Positions 19,017 through 28,046 of a stretch of DNA of 64,000 bases are shown in pieces (within the stretch, counting starts at the first letter, position 1; every line of letters begins with the position of its first letter). The notes under the pieces are model-generated. The model saw only the letters and a program-made list of their open reading frames with translations. It ran no database searches and had not been told where the DNA came from. Location: NCBI RefSeq assembly GCF_025961205.1, contig NZ_JAOQNH010000001.1, positions 520,001-584,000 on the forward strand, read 5' to 3'. A program made the translations under genes and the position numbers. This DNA is from Azospirillum fermentarium. GTDB taxonomy: Bacteria; Pseudomonadota; Alphaproteobacteria; Azospirillales; Azospirillaceae.

Positions 19017-20333
19017 ATGACCCCATCCATGATCCCCTCCGCCGCCGACGCCACGCTCCAGGCCCGCGCCGCCGCCTTCGACATCGTGCGCGACGTGCTG
19101 CGGAAGTCCCTGCCCTTCGACGATTCCTTCGATGCCCATCCGGGCCTCGCCGGGCTGGAGCCGCGCGACCGCGGCTTCACCCGCATGCTGTGCGCCACCG
19201 TGCTGCGCCGGCTGGGGCAGATGGACGCCGTGATCCTGGCCGCCCTCGACAACCCCGGCCAGCCCAAGGCGCTGGTCCACGACCTGCTGCGGCTGGGGGC
19301 CGCCCAGCTTCTGTTCCTCGGCACGCCGGCCCATGCGGCGGTGGACACCACCGTGGCCCTGGCCGACCGGGTGGGCGCCGGCCCGTACAAGGGCCTCATC
19401 AACGCCGTGCTGCGCCGTCTGGCCCGCGAAGGGGCGGCCCAGGTGGAGCGGCAGGACGCCGGGCGGCTCAACACCCCCGACTGGCTGTGGCTGTCGTGGC
19501 GGCAGGCGTACGGCACCGCCCGCACCCGCGCCATCGTCAACGCCCATCTGGGCGAAGCGCCGCTGGACATCACCGTCAAGGGCGACCCCGCCCCCTGGGC
19601 CGAGCCGCTGGACGCCCGGCTGCTGCCCACCGGCACGCTGCGCCGCTGGACCGGCGGTGCGGTGACCGAGCTTCCCGGCTTCGCCGAGGGGGAATGGTGG
19701 GTGCAGGATCTGGCCGCGTCCCTGCCGGTCAAGGTGATGGGGGATCTGGCGGGCAGGCGGGTGTTCGACCTGTGCGCCGCGCCGGGCGGCAAGACCGCCC
19801 AACTGACCGCCCGCGGGGCGCAGGTGACGGCGCTGGACCGTTCGGCCAAGCGGCTGGAGCGGGTGACCGCCAACCTTACCCGCCTGTCCCTGACGGCGGA
19901 GGTGGTCACCGCCGACGCGGCATTGTGGACCCCGGACGCACCCGCCGACGCGGTGCTGCTGGACGCACCCTGCACCGCCACCGGCGCCATCCGCCGCCAC
20001 CCCGACGTGGCCCGGCTGAAATCGCCCGAGGACGTGGCCAAGCTGTCCAAGGCCCAGGCCCGGCTGCTGGCCCACGCGGTGGATCTGGTGCGCCCCGGCG
20101 GGCTGCTGGTCTATTGCACCTGCTCCATCCAGCCGGAAGAGGGCGAGCAGCGCATCGACCATCTGCTGTCCCAGGACAGCCGGGTGGAACGGGCGCCCAT
20201 CACCGCGGATGAGCTGGGCGGTCTGGCCGAGGTGGTCAACGAGCGCGGCGAGATCCGGGCGCTGCCCGGCATGCTGGCCGATCTGGGGGGAATCGACGGG
20301 TTCTTCGTGGCACGGCTGCGACGGGTGGGGTAA
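19017..20333 (+). CDS. rsmB: RsmB-family 16S rRNA m5C methyltransferase
   Basis: A 438-aa rRNA cytosine-C5 methyltransferase. Residues about 12-140 form a NusB-like RNA-binding domain. The SAM-binding motif is FDLCAAPGGKTAQL (about 250-263). Motif IV has LLDAPCTATGAIRRHPD with Cys319, and motif VI has VYCTCSIQPEEGEQ with the catalytic Cys at about 369; together these two cysteines define the m5C class. The RsmB family methylates C967 of 16S rRNA. An ATG four codons downstream is an alternative start. In related bacteria this gene usually precedes the heparinase-family gene and purH; here a 1.3-kb AT-rich insert separates them. Confidence 0.93.
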   Translation: MTPSMIPSAADATLQARAAAFDIVRDVLRKSLPFDDSFDAHPGLAGLEPRDRGFTRMLCATVLRRLGQMDAVILAALDNPGQPKALVHDLLRLGAAQLLFLGTPAHAAVDTTVALADRVGAGPYKGLINAVLRRLAREGAAQVERQDAGRLNTPDWLWLSWRQAYGTARTRAIVNAHLGEAPLDITVKGDPAPWAEPLDARLLPTGTLRRWTGGAVTELPGFAEGEWWVQDLAASLPVKVMGDLAGRRVFDLCAAPGGKTAQLTARGAQVTALDRSAKRLERVTANLTRLSLTAEVVTADAALWTPDAPADAVLLDAPCTATGAIRRHPDVARLKSPEDVAKLSKAQARLLAHAVDLVRPGGLLVYCTCSIQPEEGEQRIDHLLSQDSRVERAPITADELGGLAEVVNERGEIRALPGMLADLGGIDGFFVARLRRVG

Positions 20334-20442
20334 TCCCTCTTAACCATCGCCGTGCTTTGTCCATTATAATGGTCAGCAAGACATTCCTATCGTAGGCTTA
20401 CACTTTGGAATGTATTGCTGATCCTTCTTCTTTGGTATTTTC

Positions 20443-20471
20443 TTGACAAAAAGAAAATGAAATAGTAGAAA
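20443..20471 (+). promoter_or_regulatory. sigma70-type promoter of the AT-rich insert
   Basis: TTGACA at 20443-20448, a 17-bp spacer, then TAGAAA at 20466-20471. It lies about 30 bp before the ATG at 20504, which has a ggagag ribosome-binding site. A perfect 12-bp palindrome (CCATTATAATGG, 20361-20372) lies upstream and could be an operator. Confidence 0.65.
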
Positions 20472-20503
20472 AAGCTTTCTCATTGATAGCAGCGGAGAGT
20501 GCC

Positions 20504-20749
20504 ATGGCTGGAAAGCGCAAATTTCGCAGCCGCAAATTCGGTACCGATTCAAGACACCCTGAGGAAGCGCACGTAGCGCGAGTTGCCTCAGTGTTCCAAC
20601 GCATAGGCCTAACAGGAACAGAACCCCCCAACCGCGGCGAAACCCCCGAACAAGCCTTTGAGCGCATATCTCGTTTAAGTGAAAGCAGAGTAAATTTAGT
20701 CGGTGTTTTTGACAACCGTTCGATTTACACAAGCAACGACAGTAAATAA
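20504..20749 (+). CDS. small basic protein of unknown function in AT-rich insert
   Basis: An 81-aa protein from the ATG at 20504 (MAGKRKFRSRKFG), chosen because of the ggagag site 5 bp upstream; an ATG seven codons earlier lacks one. The N-terminus is strongly basic. The middle (EAHVARVASVFQRIGLTGTE and PEQAFERISRLSESR) looks helical. No known domain. A 54-bp, nearly pure A/T gap separates it from the next gene in the same direction, so the pair probably forms one unit. Confidence 0.55.
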   Translation: MAGKRKFRSRKFGTDSRHPEEAHVARVASVFQRIGLTGTEPPNRGETPEQAFERISRLSESRVNLVGVFDNRSIYTSNDSK

Positions 20750-20803
20750 AAAATATTTTTATTTATTAAAAATTTATTTTTAAATCGCCGACACCGAATT
20801 AAA

Positions 20804-21535
20804 ATGAATGACGATCATTTAAAAGTTTATATCGCCCGTTGCGCCATTGATCTGCACAAACTCCTCAAAGATTTAACGAGGCAGCATTTCGAGACCCCCA
20901 CCTATCGCATCATCTGTTTTCCGTCGATGCGTATTCTAGGGGACGTGGTTCAACAGTGGGATCTTGAACTCCGGCAGCTTGCCGTTTGGCAGAAGAATGG
21001 TATTCGCCCGACGAAATCCATGGCGAGTCTTTCGTTCTGGATCAAAAAGCTGAAGCCGGTTCGTGCTTTTACCGTTCTTCGGACCCAAGGGGGAAGCTCC
21101 CTGGGGGCATCCCATTGCCCCATTTGCGGAAATACCGCAGATAATGTCAGTTTGTCAAGTGAGGTGAGGGAAGAGCGAGAACGCATCGCTCGTGAGCACT
21201 TCGAAAATGAAATTGCCGATATCAACGAACGCCTCGCTCTTATATTGGCCATTCAACAACTTGTTGATTATTTGACCGGCAATGAATACTTGAGGCACCG
21301 CATTATTATAAATGAAGACACAAACCATTTCAACAAAGGTGATATTAGCAATTTTCTCGAAAGATATTTCAAGCAAAAACTCGGTAACGGCGAAAGCACA
21401 ATTTACGATAATTTGCTATTCAATATGCGCTATCGCTCTTTTTCCACGCATCATCTTGTCCATATCTTGGACCAGTTGCTGTTTGCACTGACACATACCA
21501 ACGGCGAAAAGAAGCAGGCCAGCCGAAAACGCTGA
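20804..21535 (+). CDS. hypothetical protein of AT-rich insert, unknown family
   Basis: A 243-aa soluble protein with no family I recognise. It begins MNDDHLKVYIARCAIDLHKL. It contains one HCPICGN zinc-knuckle-like CxxC pair near residue 105, flanked by a charged helix (SSEVREERERIAREHFENEI) that may be coiled coil. The last third is mixed helical with RYRSFSTHHLVHILDQLLF. No signal peptide or membrane span. No Shine-Dalgarno is visible before the ATG; translation may be coupled or leaderless. Codon use is AT-richer than rsmB and the heparinase gene on either side, pointing to acquired DNA. Confidence 0.65.
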   Translation: MNDDHLKVYIARCAIDLHKLLKDLTRQHFETPTYRIICFPSMRILGDVVQQWDLELRQLAVWQKNGIRPTKSMASLSFWIKKLKPVRAFTVLRTQGGSSLGASHCPICGNTADNVSLSSEVREERERIAREHFENEIADINERLALILAIQQLVDYLTGNEYLRHRIIINEDTNHFNKGDISNFLERYFKQKLGNGESTIYDNLLFNMRYRSFSTHHLVHILDQLLFALTHTNGEKKQASRKR

Positions 21536-21712
21536 CTCGGATTCCCCGGCCACTTCGCCTGCATCGCTCACAATCACCCGCCCGCTCCGGTGTCTCTCTT
21601 GCGGTGCGCCGTGGGAGTTGATACGAACCATTCATGCCGTTGTCTTCCGCCCCTGTGCCCATAGCGACCGTGTGCCATGGCGGCTCCCACCCCGACCGGC
21701 GGAGGAGTTGCC

Positions 21713-23374
21713 ATGTCTGGATCGCGTGACAAACCCGGACGTTTCCGTCAGGGCATGGCGCAGCTCGCCTACGGCAATCCGCTCTATTCCATGATGCTGG
21801 GGGGCAAGGCGCCCACCACGCTGGCGGTCATCCCCTCCGACCCCTGGGCCGGCGATGCCGACGCGGGTCAGGCGATCCTGGCCGGCAGCTTCCGCTTCGG
21901 CGGCCAGACCGTCACCCTCGGCCCGTCGGGCGAGGTGGCGTGGAAGGCGCCGGGGGGCAACCCGGCCTGGGTTGCCGGCATGCACGGCTTCGACTGGCTG
22001 CGCGACCTGCGCGCCGTGGGGGGCGATGCCGCCCGGCGGCAGGCCCGCCGGCTGGTGATGGCGTGGATGCATGAGCATGCCGCCTGGAGCGCGCAGGCAT
22101 GGAACCCGGCCATTCTGGGCACACGGGTGTCCAACTGGCTGGCGCTGCACGATTTCTTCTGCGCGTCCGCCGACGACGAGTTCCGCGCCCGCATCTTCGA
22201 CAGCCTGGCCCGCCAGACCCGCCATCTGGCCCGGGTGCTGCCGGGCAAGCTGGACGGGGCCGCCCTGCTGTCGGCGCTGAAGGGGATGATCTACGGCGGC
22301 CTGTGCCTGCCCGGCGCAGAAAAGCTGGGGGCGGAGGGGCTGCGCCAGCTCGACCGCGAACTGGCCCGCCAGATCCTGCCCGACGGCGGCCATCTGGAAC
22401 GCAACCCGTCGGTCCACCTGCGCATCCTGCGCGACCTGATCGACATCCGCACCCTGCTGCGCACCGCCCGGCTCGACCCGCCCGAAGGGCTGCAGCCGGC
22501 CATCGACCGCATGACGCCGGCGCTCCGCTTCTTCCGCCACGGCGACGGCGGGCTGGCGCTGTTCAACGGCAGCCACGAGGAAGACCCCGCCCTCATCGAC
22601 TCCGTGCTGGCCCAGGCCGAGGCCCGCGGGCGCCCGCTGAAAAGCGCGCCCCATGTGGGGTACGAACGGCTGATGGCCGGGCGCACGCTGGTGCTGATGG
22701 ACACCGGCACCCCGCCCGCCCCCGGCCTGGACACCGCCTCCCACGCCGGCACGCTGGCGCTGGAGGTGTCGGTGGGCAAGGAGCGGCTGATCGTCAATTG
22801 CGGCAGCCACGTGTCGGGCAGCGGGCCGTGGCGTTCGGCGCTGGCCGCCACCGCCGCCCATTCCACCGTCACGCTGGCCGAGACCAATTCCGCCGAGGTG
22901 CAGCCCGAGGGCGGCCTTGGCCGCCGTCCCAGCCACGTCAGTTGTGAACGCCAGGAGGCGGAAGGGGCGGTGCTGGTGGTCGCCAACCACAACGGCTATG
23001 CCCGCGCCTTCGGCTACCTCCACCGCCGCCGGGTCTATCTGGCGGAGAACGGGGAGGACGTGCGCGGCGAGGACACGCTGGAACCCGTGCTGGGCGCCAC
23101 GCCCGAACCGCAGAACTTCCTGTGCCGCTTCCACCTGCACCCCAAGGTCCAGGCCGCCGTCGCCCAGAACGGCCTGTCGGCGCTGCTGACCCTGCCCAGC
23201 GGGGCGGTGTGGCGGCTGCAGGCGTCGGGCGGCGTGCTGGAGGCGACGGAGAGCGTCTATCTCGGCGGCGGCGACGAGCCGCAGCGCACATGGCAGATCG
23301 CCATCACCGGGCACACCGATTCCAAGGGTGCCACCGTCAAATGGGCCTTGCGCCGCGAACACAAGGGGGGGTAA
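21713..23374 (+). CDS. heparinase II/III family protein
   Basis: A 553-aa protein of the alginate lyase/heparinase II/III superfamily. The ATG at 21713 follows a perfect ggaggag site 5 bp away; the frame is open 12 codons further up. An alpha-helical toroid part (HGFDWLRDLRAVGGDAARRQ, WNPAILGTRVSNWL, LPDGGHLERNPSVHLRILRDL) precedes a beta-sandwich with LEVSVGKERLIVNCGSH and AATAAHSTVTLAETNSAEV. There is no obvious signal peptide, unlike secreted polysaccharide lyases. The gene commonly sits between rsmB and purH in Alphaproteobacteria. Substrate unknown. Confidence 0.85.
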   Translation: MSGSRDKPGRFRQGMAQLAYGNPLYSMMLGGKAPTTLAVIPSDPWAGDADAGQAILAGSFRFGGQTVTLGPSGEVAWKAPGGNPAWVAGMHGFDWLRDLRAVGGDAARRQARRLVMAWMHEHAAWSAQAWNPAILGTRVSNWLALHDFFCASADDEFRARIFDSLARQTRHLARVLPGKLDGAALLSALKGMIYGGLCLPGAEKLGAEGLRQLDRELARQILPDGGHLERNPSVHLRILRDLIDIRTLLRTARLDPPEGLQPAIDRMTPALRFFRHGDGGLALFNGSHEEDPALIDSVLAQAEARGRPLKSAPHVGYERLMAGRTLVLMDTGTPPAPGLDTASHAGTLALEVSVGKERLIVNCGSHVSGSGPWRSALAATAAHSTVTLAETNSAEVQPEGGLGRRPSHVSCERQEAEGAVLVVANHNGYARAFGYLHRRRVYLAENGEDVRGEDTLEPVLGATPEPQNFLCRFHLHPKVQAAVAQNGLSALLTLPSGAVWRLQASGGVLEATESVYLGGGDEPQRTWQIAITGHTDSKGATVKWALRREHKGG

Positions 23375-23467
23375 ACCCCCGCGCAAGAACTCCATTCCCG
23401 TTTTGCGCCCGGCCGGGCCACCCGGCGGGCGCCGCTCTTGCTGCAGCCTTGCCAGGGACAAAGCCCC

Positions 23468-25051
23468 ATGACCGCCGATACCGTCCGCATCACCCGCGCG
23501 CTGATTTCCGTTTCCGATAAGACCGGCCTCGTGGCCCTGGGTCAGGCGCTGGCCGCCCGCGGGGTGGAGATCCTGTCCACCGGCGGCTCCGCCCAGCGGC
23601 TGGCCGAAGCCGGCGTGCCGGTGAAAGAGGTCTCGGACCACACCGGCTTCCCCGAGATCATGGACGGGCGGGTCAAGACCCTGCACCCGCGCATCCACGG
23701 CGGCATCCTGGCCCGCCGCGACGCCGCCAATCACGTGGAGGCCATGGCCACCCACGACATCCCGCCCATCGATCTGGTGGTGGTGAACCTCTACCCGTTC
23801 GAAGCGACGGTGGCCAAGGGTGCCGATTTCGACGACTGCATCGAGAACATCGACATCGGCGGCCCCGGCATGATCCGCGCCGCCGCCAAGAACCACGATT
23901 TCGTGGCCGTGGTCACCGACCCGTCCGATTACGAGGAACTGCTGGGTGAGCTGGACCGCCACGAGGGCGCCACCACCCTGACCCTGCGGCGGAAGCTGGC
24001 CCAGCGCGCCTATGCCCGCACCGCGGCCTATGACGCCGCCATCTCCACGTGGTTCGCCGGGCAGCTGGGCGAGACCTTCCCGCCGCGGGTGGCCTTCGCC
24101 GGCACGCTGGCCCAGACCCTGCGCTACGGCGAGAACCCGCACCAGCAGGCGGCGTTCTACACCACCGGCGACAACCGCCCGGGCGTTGCGACCGCCATCC
24201 AGCTTCAGGGCAAGGAGCTGTCGTACAACAACCTGAACGACACCGACGCCGCCTATGAGCTGGTCGCCGAGTTCGAGGAACCCGCCGTCGCCATCATCAA
24301 GCACGCCAACCCCTGCGGCGTGGCCCAGGGCGCCAGCATCCTCGACGCCTACAATCTGGCCCTGCGCTGCGACCCCGTGAGCGCCTTCGGCGGCATCATC
24401 GCCCTGAACCGTCCGCTGGACGGCGCCACCGCGGAAGAGATCGCCAAGCTGTTCGCCGAGGTCATCATCGCGCCGGACGCCGACGAACAGGCCCGCGCGG
24501 TGCTGGCGTCGAAGAAGAACCTGCGCGTGCTGCTGACCCGCGAGATGCCGGACCCGGCGGCGCCGGGCATGATGGTCAAGATGCTGTCGGGCGGCTTCCT
24601 GCTGCAGAACCGCGATTCGGGCCGGGTGTCGGCGGCGGACCTGAAGGTGGTCACCAAGCGCGCCCCCACCGAGCAGGAGCTGAAGGATCTGCTGTTCGCC
24701 TTCCGCATCGCCAAGCACGTGAAGTCGAACGCCATCGTCTATGCCAAGGACGGGGCCACCGCCGGCATCGGTGCGGGGCAGATGAGCCGCGTGGACAGCG
24801 CCCGCATCGCCGCCATCAAGGCCGCGGAAGCGTCGAAGGCCGCCGGCATCGCCCTGCCGCTGACCCAAGGCTCGGTGGTGGCGTCGGACGCCTTCTTCCC
24901 CTTCGCCGACGGCCTGCTGGCGGCGGCGGAAGCGGGAGTGACCGCGGTGATCCAGCCCGGCGGCTCGATCCGTGACAACGAGGTGATCGCCGCGGCGGAC
25001 GAAAAGGGTCTGGCCATGGTGTTCACCGGCATGCGCCACTTCCGCCACTAA
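23468..25051 (+). CDS. purH: bifunctional AICAR transformylase / IMP cyclohydrolase
   Basis: A 527-aa cytosolic enzyme for the last two steps of IMP synthesis. The N-terminal MGS-like cyclohydrolase domain (about 1-195) shows [44 protein letters not shown] and NLYPFEATV. The AICARFT domain shows [43 protein letters not shown] and the C-terminal [19 protein letters not shown] and [14 protein letters not shown]. Full length and intact. The ATG at 23468 gives the standard N-terminus ([12 protein letters not shown]). Confidence 0.98.
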   Translation: MTADTVRITRALISVSDKTGLVALGQALAARGVEILSTGGSAQRLAEAGVPVKEVSDHTGFPEIMDGRVKTLHPRIHGGILARRDAANHVEAMATHDIPPIDLVVVNLYPFEATVAKGADFDDCIENIDIGGPGMIRAAAKNHDFVAVVTDPSDYEELLGELDRHEGATTLTLRRKLAQRAYARTAAYDAAISTWFAGQLGETFPPRVAFAGTLAQTLRYGENPHQQAAFYTTGDNRPGVATAIQLQGKELSYNNLNDTDAAYELVAEFEEPAVAIIKHANPCGVAQGASILDAYNLALRCDPVSAFGGIIALNRPLDGATAEEIAKLFAEVIIAPDADEQARAVLASKKNLRVLLTREMPDPAAPGMMVKMLSGGFLLQNRDSGRVSAADLKVVTKRAPTEQELKDLLFAFRIAKHVKSNAIVYAKDGATAGIGAGQMSRVDSARIAAIKAAEASKAAGIALPLTQGSVVASDAFFPFADGLLAAAEAGVTAVIQPGGSIRDNEVIAAADEKGLAMVFTGMRHFRH

Positions 25052-25062
25052 GCACGCCTCCC

Positions 25063-25776
25063 GTGTCGCGGGCCGAACGTCTGCTCGATCTGTTGCAGGT
25101 GCTGCGCCGCCACCGCCGTCCGGTGCGTGGTGCAGCATTGGCCGACGAGCTTGGCGTCAGCCTGCGCACGCTCTACCGCGACATCGCCACGCTCCAGGCG
25201 CAAGGGGCGCGGATCGAGGGGGAAGCCGGGGTGGGCTATGTCCTGCGCCCCGGCTTCCTGCTGCCGCCGCTGATGTTCACGGTGGAAGAGATCGAGGCGC
25301 TGGTGCTGGGGTCGCGCTGGGTGGCCGACCGCGCCGACGGGCCGCTGGGCGATGCCGCGCGGGCAGCACTGACCAAGATCGCCGCCGTTTTGCCCGACGA
25401 GGTGCGGGCCAGCCTGGACAGCGCCGGGCTGTTCGTGCCGCCCAGGACGGCGGAGGTGATCGACCGCATCGACGTGTCGGCCATCCGCCGCGCCATCCGC
25501 CAGGAACACGCGCTGACCATCGCCTACAGCGACAAGGGCGGGGCGGCGACCGAGCGGACCATCTGGCCCATGGGGCTGGCGTTTTTCGACAATGTGCGGG
25601 TGGTGATCGCGTGGTGCGTTCTGCGCCAGGGCTTCCGCCATTTCCGCACCGACCGCATCGCGCACCTGACCGACACCGGCACCCGCTATCCCCGCCGCCG
25701 CGCCACCTTGCTGAAGGAATGGAAGGCGGCGGAGGGGGCGGCCCTGCCGGCGCTCGATGGGCTGGAACGCTGCTGA
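25063..25776 (+). CDS. YafY-type HTH/WYL transcriptional regulator
   Basis: A 237-aa DNA-binding protein. An N-terminal winged HTH (residues about 4-60; RAERLLDLLQVLRR, ALADELGVSLRTLYRDIATL) is followed by a WYL-type domain from about 135 (AIRQEHALTIAYSDKGGAATER, WPMGLAFFDNVRVVIAWCVL, FRHFRTDRI). WYL proteins often bind nucleotides or other ligands. GTG start, 11 bp after the purH stop. The next gene is a VOC protein, a pairing common for this class, which suggests it regulates that gene. Confidence 0.88.
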   Translation: MSRAERLLDLLQVLRRHRRPVRGAALADELGVSLRTLYRDIATLQAQGARIEGEAGVGYVLRPGFLLPPLMFTVEEIEALVLGSRWVADRADGPLGDAARAALTKIAAVLPDEVRASLDSAGLFVPPRTAEVIDRIDVSAIRRAIRQEHALTIAYSDKGGAATERTIWPMGLAFFDNVRVVIAWCVLRQGFRHFRTDRIAHLTDTGTRYPRRRATLLKEWKAAEGAALPALDGLERC

Positions 25777-25857
25777 CGGAAACTGTCACCGGGGGCGGGT
25801 ACAAAAGGGTCACCGAACGACGGCGACCCGCCGCAACACCCCACCGGAGACAGACCG

Positions 25858-26232
25858 ATGACCACCCCCGCCAACGTTTTCCTGTACGTCAAAGACCCGC
25901 TGGCCAGCGCCGACTTCTATGCCAAGATCCTGGGCCGCGGCCCGCTGGAAGCCTCCCCCGGTTTCGCCCTGTTCGAGCTGGTACCGGGCATGATGCTGGG
26001 CCTGTGGGCGCGCGACGGGGTGGAACCGGCGCCCGAAGCCGCCCCCGGCGCCGCCGAACTGGGCTTCCCCGTCGCGGCCCGCGCCGCGGTGGATGATCTC
26101 CACGCCGAATGGACGGCCAAGGGGCTGACCATCCTGCAGGCCCCGGTGAAGATGGATTTCGGCTACACCTTCGCCGCCGCCGACCCCGACGGCCACCGGC
26201 TGCGCGTGTACGTGCTGGAAGACATGGGCTGA
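25858..26232 (+). CDS. VOC-fold (glyoxalase/bleomycin resistance) protein
   Basis: A 124-aa protein with the paired beta-alpha-beta-beta-beta units of the VOC superfamily: NVFLYVKDPLASADFYAKILG, FALFELVPGMMLGLWAR, then VDDLHAEWTAKGLTILQAP and FAAADPDGHRLRVYVLEDMG. The DPDGHRLRVY ending is diagnostic. Members include glyoxalases, antibiotic-sequestering proteins and ring-cleaving dioxygenases; the activity cannot be told. Ribosome-binding site ccggagac. It lies 81 bp after the WYL regulator and is probably its target. Confidence 0.85.
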   Translation: MTTPANVFLYVKDPLASADFYAKILGRGPLEASPGFALFELVPGMMLGLWARDGVEPAPEAAPGAAELGFPVAARAAVDDLHAEWTAKGLTILQAPVKMDFGYTFAAADPDGHRLRVYVLEDMG

Positions 26233-26260
26233 GAGAGACGGGCTGAGAGAGATGGGCTGA
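26226..26260. repeat. 14-bp tandem repeat across the VOC gene stop
   Basis: The unit gggctgagagagac/t occurs two and a half times. The first copy contains the TGA stop of the VOC gene. Likely a slippage product. Confidence 0.7.
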
Positions 26261-26359
26261 CCCGGTGACGGCAGGGGCCTGGAACCCCATCTGGGGGACG
26301 GGGCGGGCAGGTTCTGCTACGCTCGCCCGCCGTTCCGCAAGCCAGGAGCCGACCAGCCC

Positions 26360-27901
26360 ATGCCCCTCCCCCGCTTTTCCCGCGCCGCCGCCCTGACGGC
26401 GCTCGCCCTGGTTCTGTCCGCCCCCGCCGTGGCGCAGGAGGCGGACAAGGGAGCCGCGAAGCCCCCCGAAAAGACACAGGCGGAAAAGAAGCCGGTCTTC
26501 GACGCCCAGCGCGCCGTCACCCGCCACACCCTGCCGCTGGCCGCCGGGCCGTTGGCCTACACCGCCGTGGCCGAGTACCTGCCCCTGACCGAGGAGGGCA
26601 AGGACGAGCCGGCGGCGCGCGTCTTCACCGTCACCTACACCGCCGACGCACCCGCGGACAAAAACGCCCCGCCCCGCCCCGTGGCCTTCGTCTTCAACGG
26701 CGGCCCCGGTGCGGCGGCGGCGTATCTGCATCTGGGGGCGCTGGGGCCCAAGATCGTGCGCTTCGCCGACGACGGGGCGATCCTGCGCCCGCCGGCCCCG
26801 GTGACGGACAACCCCGATTCCTGGCTGGCCTTCACCGATCTGGTGTTCATCGACCCGGTGGGCACCGGCTATTCCCGCGGCCTGACCGGGGAGGAGGCGG
26901 AAAAGCGCACCTGGTCGCCCGACGGCGATGCCCGCGCCATGGCCGAGATCGTGCGCCTGTGGCTGGCGCGGAACGGGCGCTGGGATTCGCCCAAGCTGCT
27001 GGTGGGGGAAAGCTACGGCGGCTTCCGCATCGCCCGCATGGCCGCCGAACTGGCGGGCCAGCAGGGGGTGTTCCTCAACGGCCTGATCATGCTGTCGCCG
27101 GCGGTGGATTTCGCCACCATCAGCGAAGGGCCGTCGGGCCTGCTGGCCGCCGCCTTCAAGCTGCCGTCCTACGCCGCCAGCGCCGCCTTCCACCACAAGG
27201 CCGCCGGCACCCCGGAAGAGGCGGCCCGCAACGCCGAGCGCTTCGCCCTGACCGACTATGTGGCCGGTCTGGCGACCTTGGATCTGGGGCGCCTGGACGC
27301 GTCGTCTCCCCTGTTCACCGATCTGGCCCAGCGCATCGGCCTGCCGGTGGAGATGATCACCCGCCACCGGGGCCGGGTGCCGGCCCGCACCTTCATCCGC
27401 GAGATCGTGCGCGACAAGGGCCGGGTCGCCAGCCTCTACGACGGCACCTTCACCGGCCCCGACCCCGATCCGGCGTCGCCGCGGGTGGCCGACGATCCGT
27501 TCCTGGACGGAACCCTGCCGGTCTATGCCACCGCCTTCGCCGGTTATGTGCAGCGGGATCTGGAGTTCCGCACCGACACGCCCTTCACCCTGCTGAGCGG
27601 CCGGGTGAACCGCAATTGGGAATGGCCGCGCATGAGCGTGCCCAGCGCCACCGGCGAGCTGCAATCGGTGCTGTCGCTGACCCCCGGCCTGCGGGTGCTG
27701 ATCGCCCATGGGCTGACCGACCTGATCACCCCCTACATGGCGTCGGCGTGGATCGCGCGGAATCTGGAACTGCCGGCGGGGGAGCGGGACCGGGTGTCGG
27801 TGCGCACATACCCCGGCGGGCACATGATGTACACCCTGGCGCCGTCGCGCGCCGCCCTGGCCCGTGATGCGCGGGCGCTGGTGGATGCGGCGGTCCGGTA
27901 A
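26360..27901 (+). CDS. secreted S10-family serine carboxypeptidase-like protein
   Basis: A 513-aa protein with a signal peptide (RAAALTALALVLSAPAVAQ, cut near residue 26). The peptidase S10 fold shows the oxyanion segment VAFVFNGGPGAAAAYLHLG, FIDPVGTGYSR, the nucleophile Ser218 in VGESYGGFR, catalytic Asp454 in HGLTDLITPY and His488 in YPGGHMMYT. All three catalytic residues are present. Family members remove C-terminal residues from peptides; in bacteria they are periplasmic or secreted. Monocistronic, with a terminator-like hairpin shared with the convergent flagellin gene. Confidence 0.92.
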   Translation: MPLPRFSRAAALTALALVLSAPAVAQEADKGAAKPPEKTQAEKKPVFDAQRAVTRHTLPLAAGPLAYTAVAEYLPLTEEGKDEPAARVFTVTYTADAPADKNAPPRPVAFVFNGGPGAAAAYLHLGALGPKIVRFADDGAILRPPAPVTDNPDSWLAFTDLVFIDPVGTGYSRGLTGEEAEKRTWSPDGDARAMAEIVRLWLARNGRWDSPKLLVGESYGGFRIARMAAELAGQQGVFLNGLIMLSPAVDFATISEGPSGLLAAAFKLPSYAASAAFHHKAAGTPEEAARNAERFALTDYVAGLATLDLGRLDASSPLFTDLAQRIGLPVEMITRHRGRVPARTFIREIVRDKGRVASLYDGTFTGPDPDPASPRVADDPFLDGTLPVYATAFAGYVQRDLEFRTDTPFTLLSGRVNRNWEWPRMSVPSATGELQSVLSLTPGLRVLIAHGLTDLITPYMASAWIARNLELPAGERDRVSVRTYPGGHMMYTLAPSRAALARDARALVDAAVR

Positions 27902-27948
27902 GAAACAGGCGCCCCGTCCCCGGAAACGAGAACCCCGGAAACGAGAAA

Positions 27949-27977
27949 GGGCACGCCCGCGTGTGGCGTGCCCGTTT
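27949..27977. terminator. hairpin between S10 peptidase and flagellin genes
   Basis: GGGCACGCC (27949-27957) pairs with GGCGTGCCC (27965-27973), 7-nt loop, followed by gttt on the plus strand and preceded by a run of A residues, so it could serve both convergent genes. A direct repeat (cccggaaacgagaa, twice) lies just before it. Confidence 0.7.
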
Positions 27978-28046
27978 CCCGACGCATCGCCGGTCGGCCA
28001 CCGGGAGAGGCGGCTCCGGCCCTCCGTTGCCTTCTCAGGCGGAGGC

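Noticed and set aside
20804-21535. Transposase in the AT-rich insert
   Set aside because: No DDE or HTH pattern, and no terminal inverted repeats were found at the insert edges.
21632-25138. 1168-codon minus-strand frame across the heparinase gene and purH
   Set aside because: Same low-complexity composition; both plus-strand genes have full domain support.
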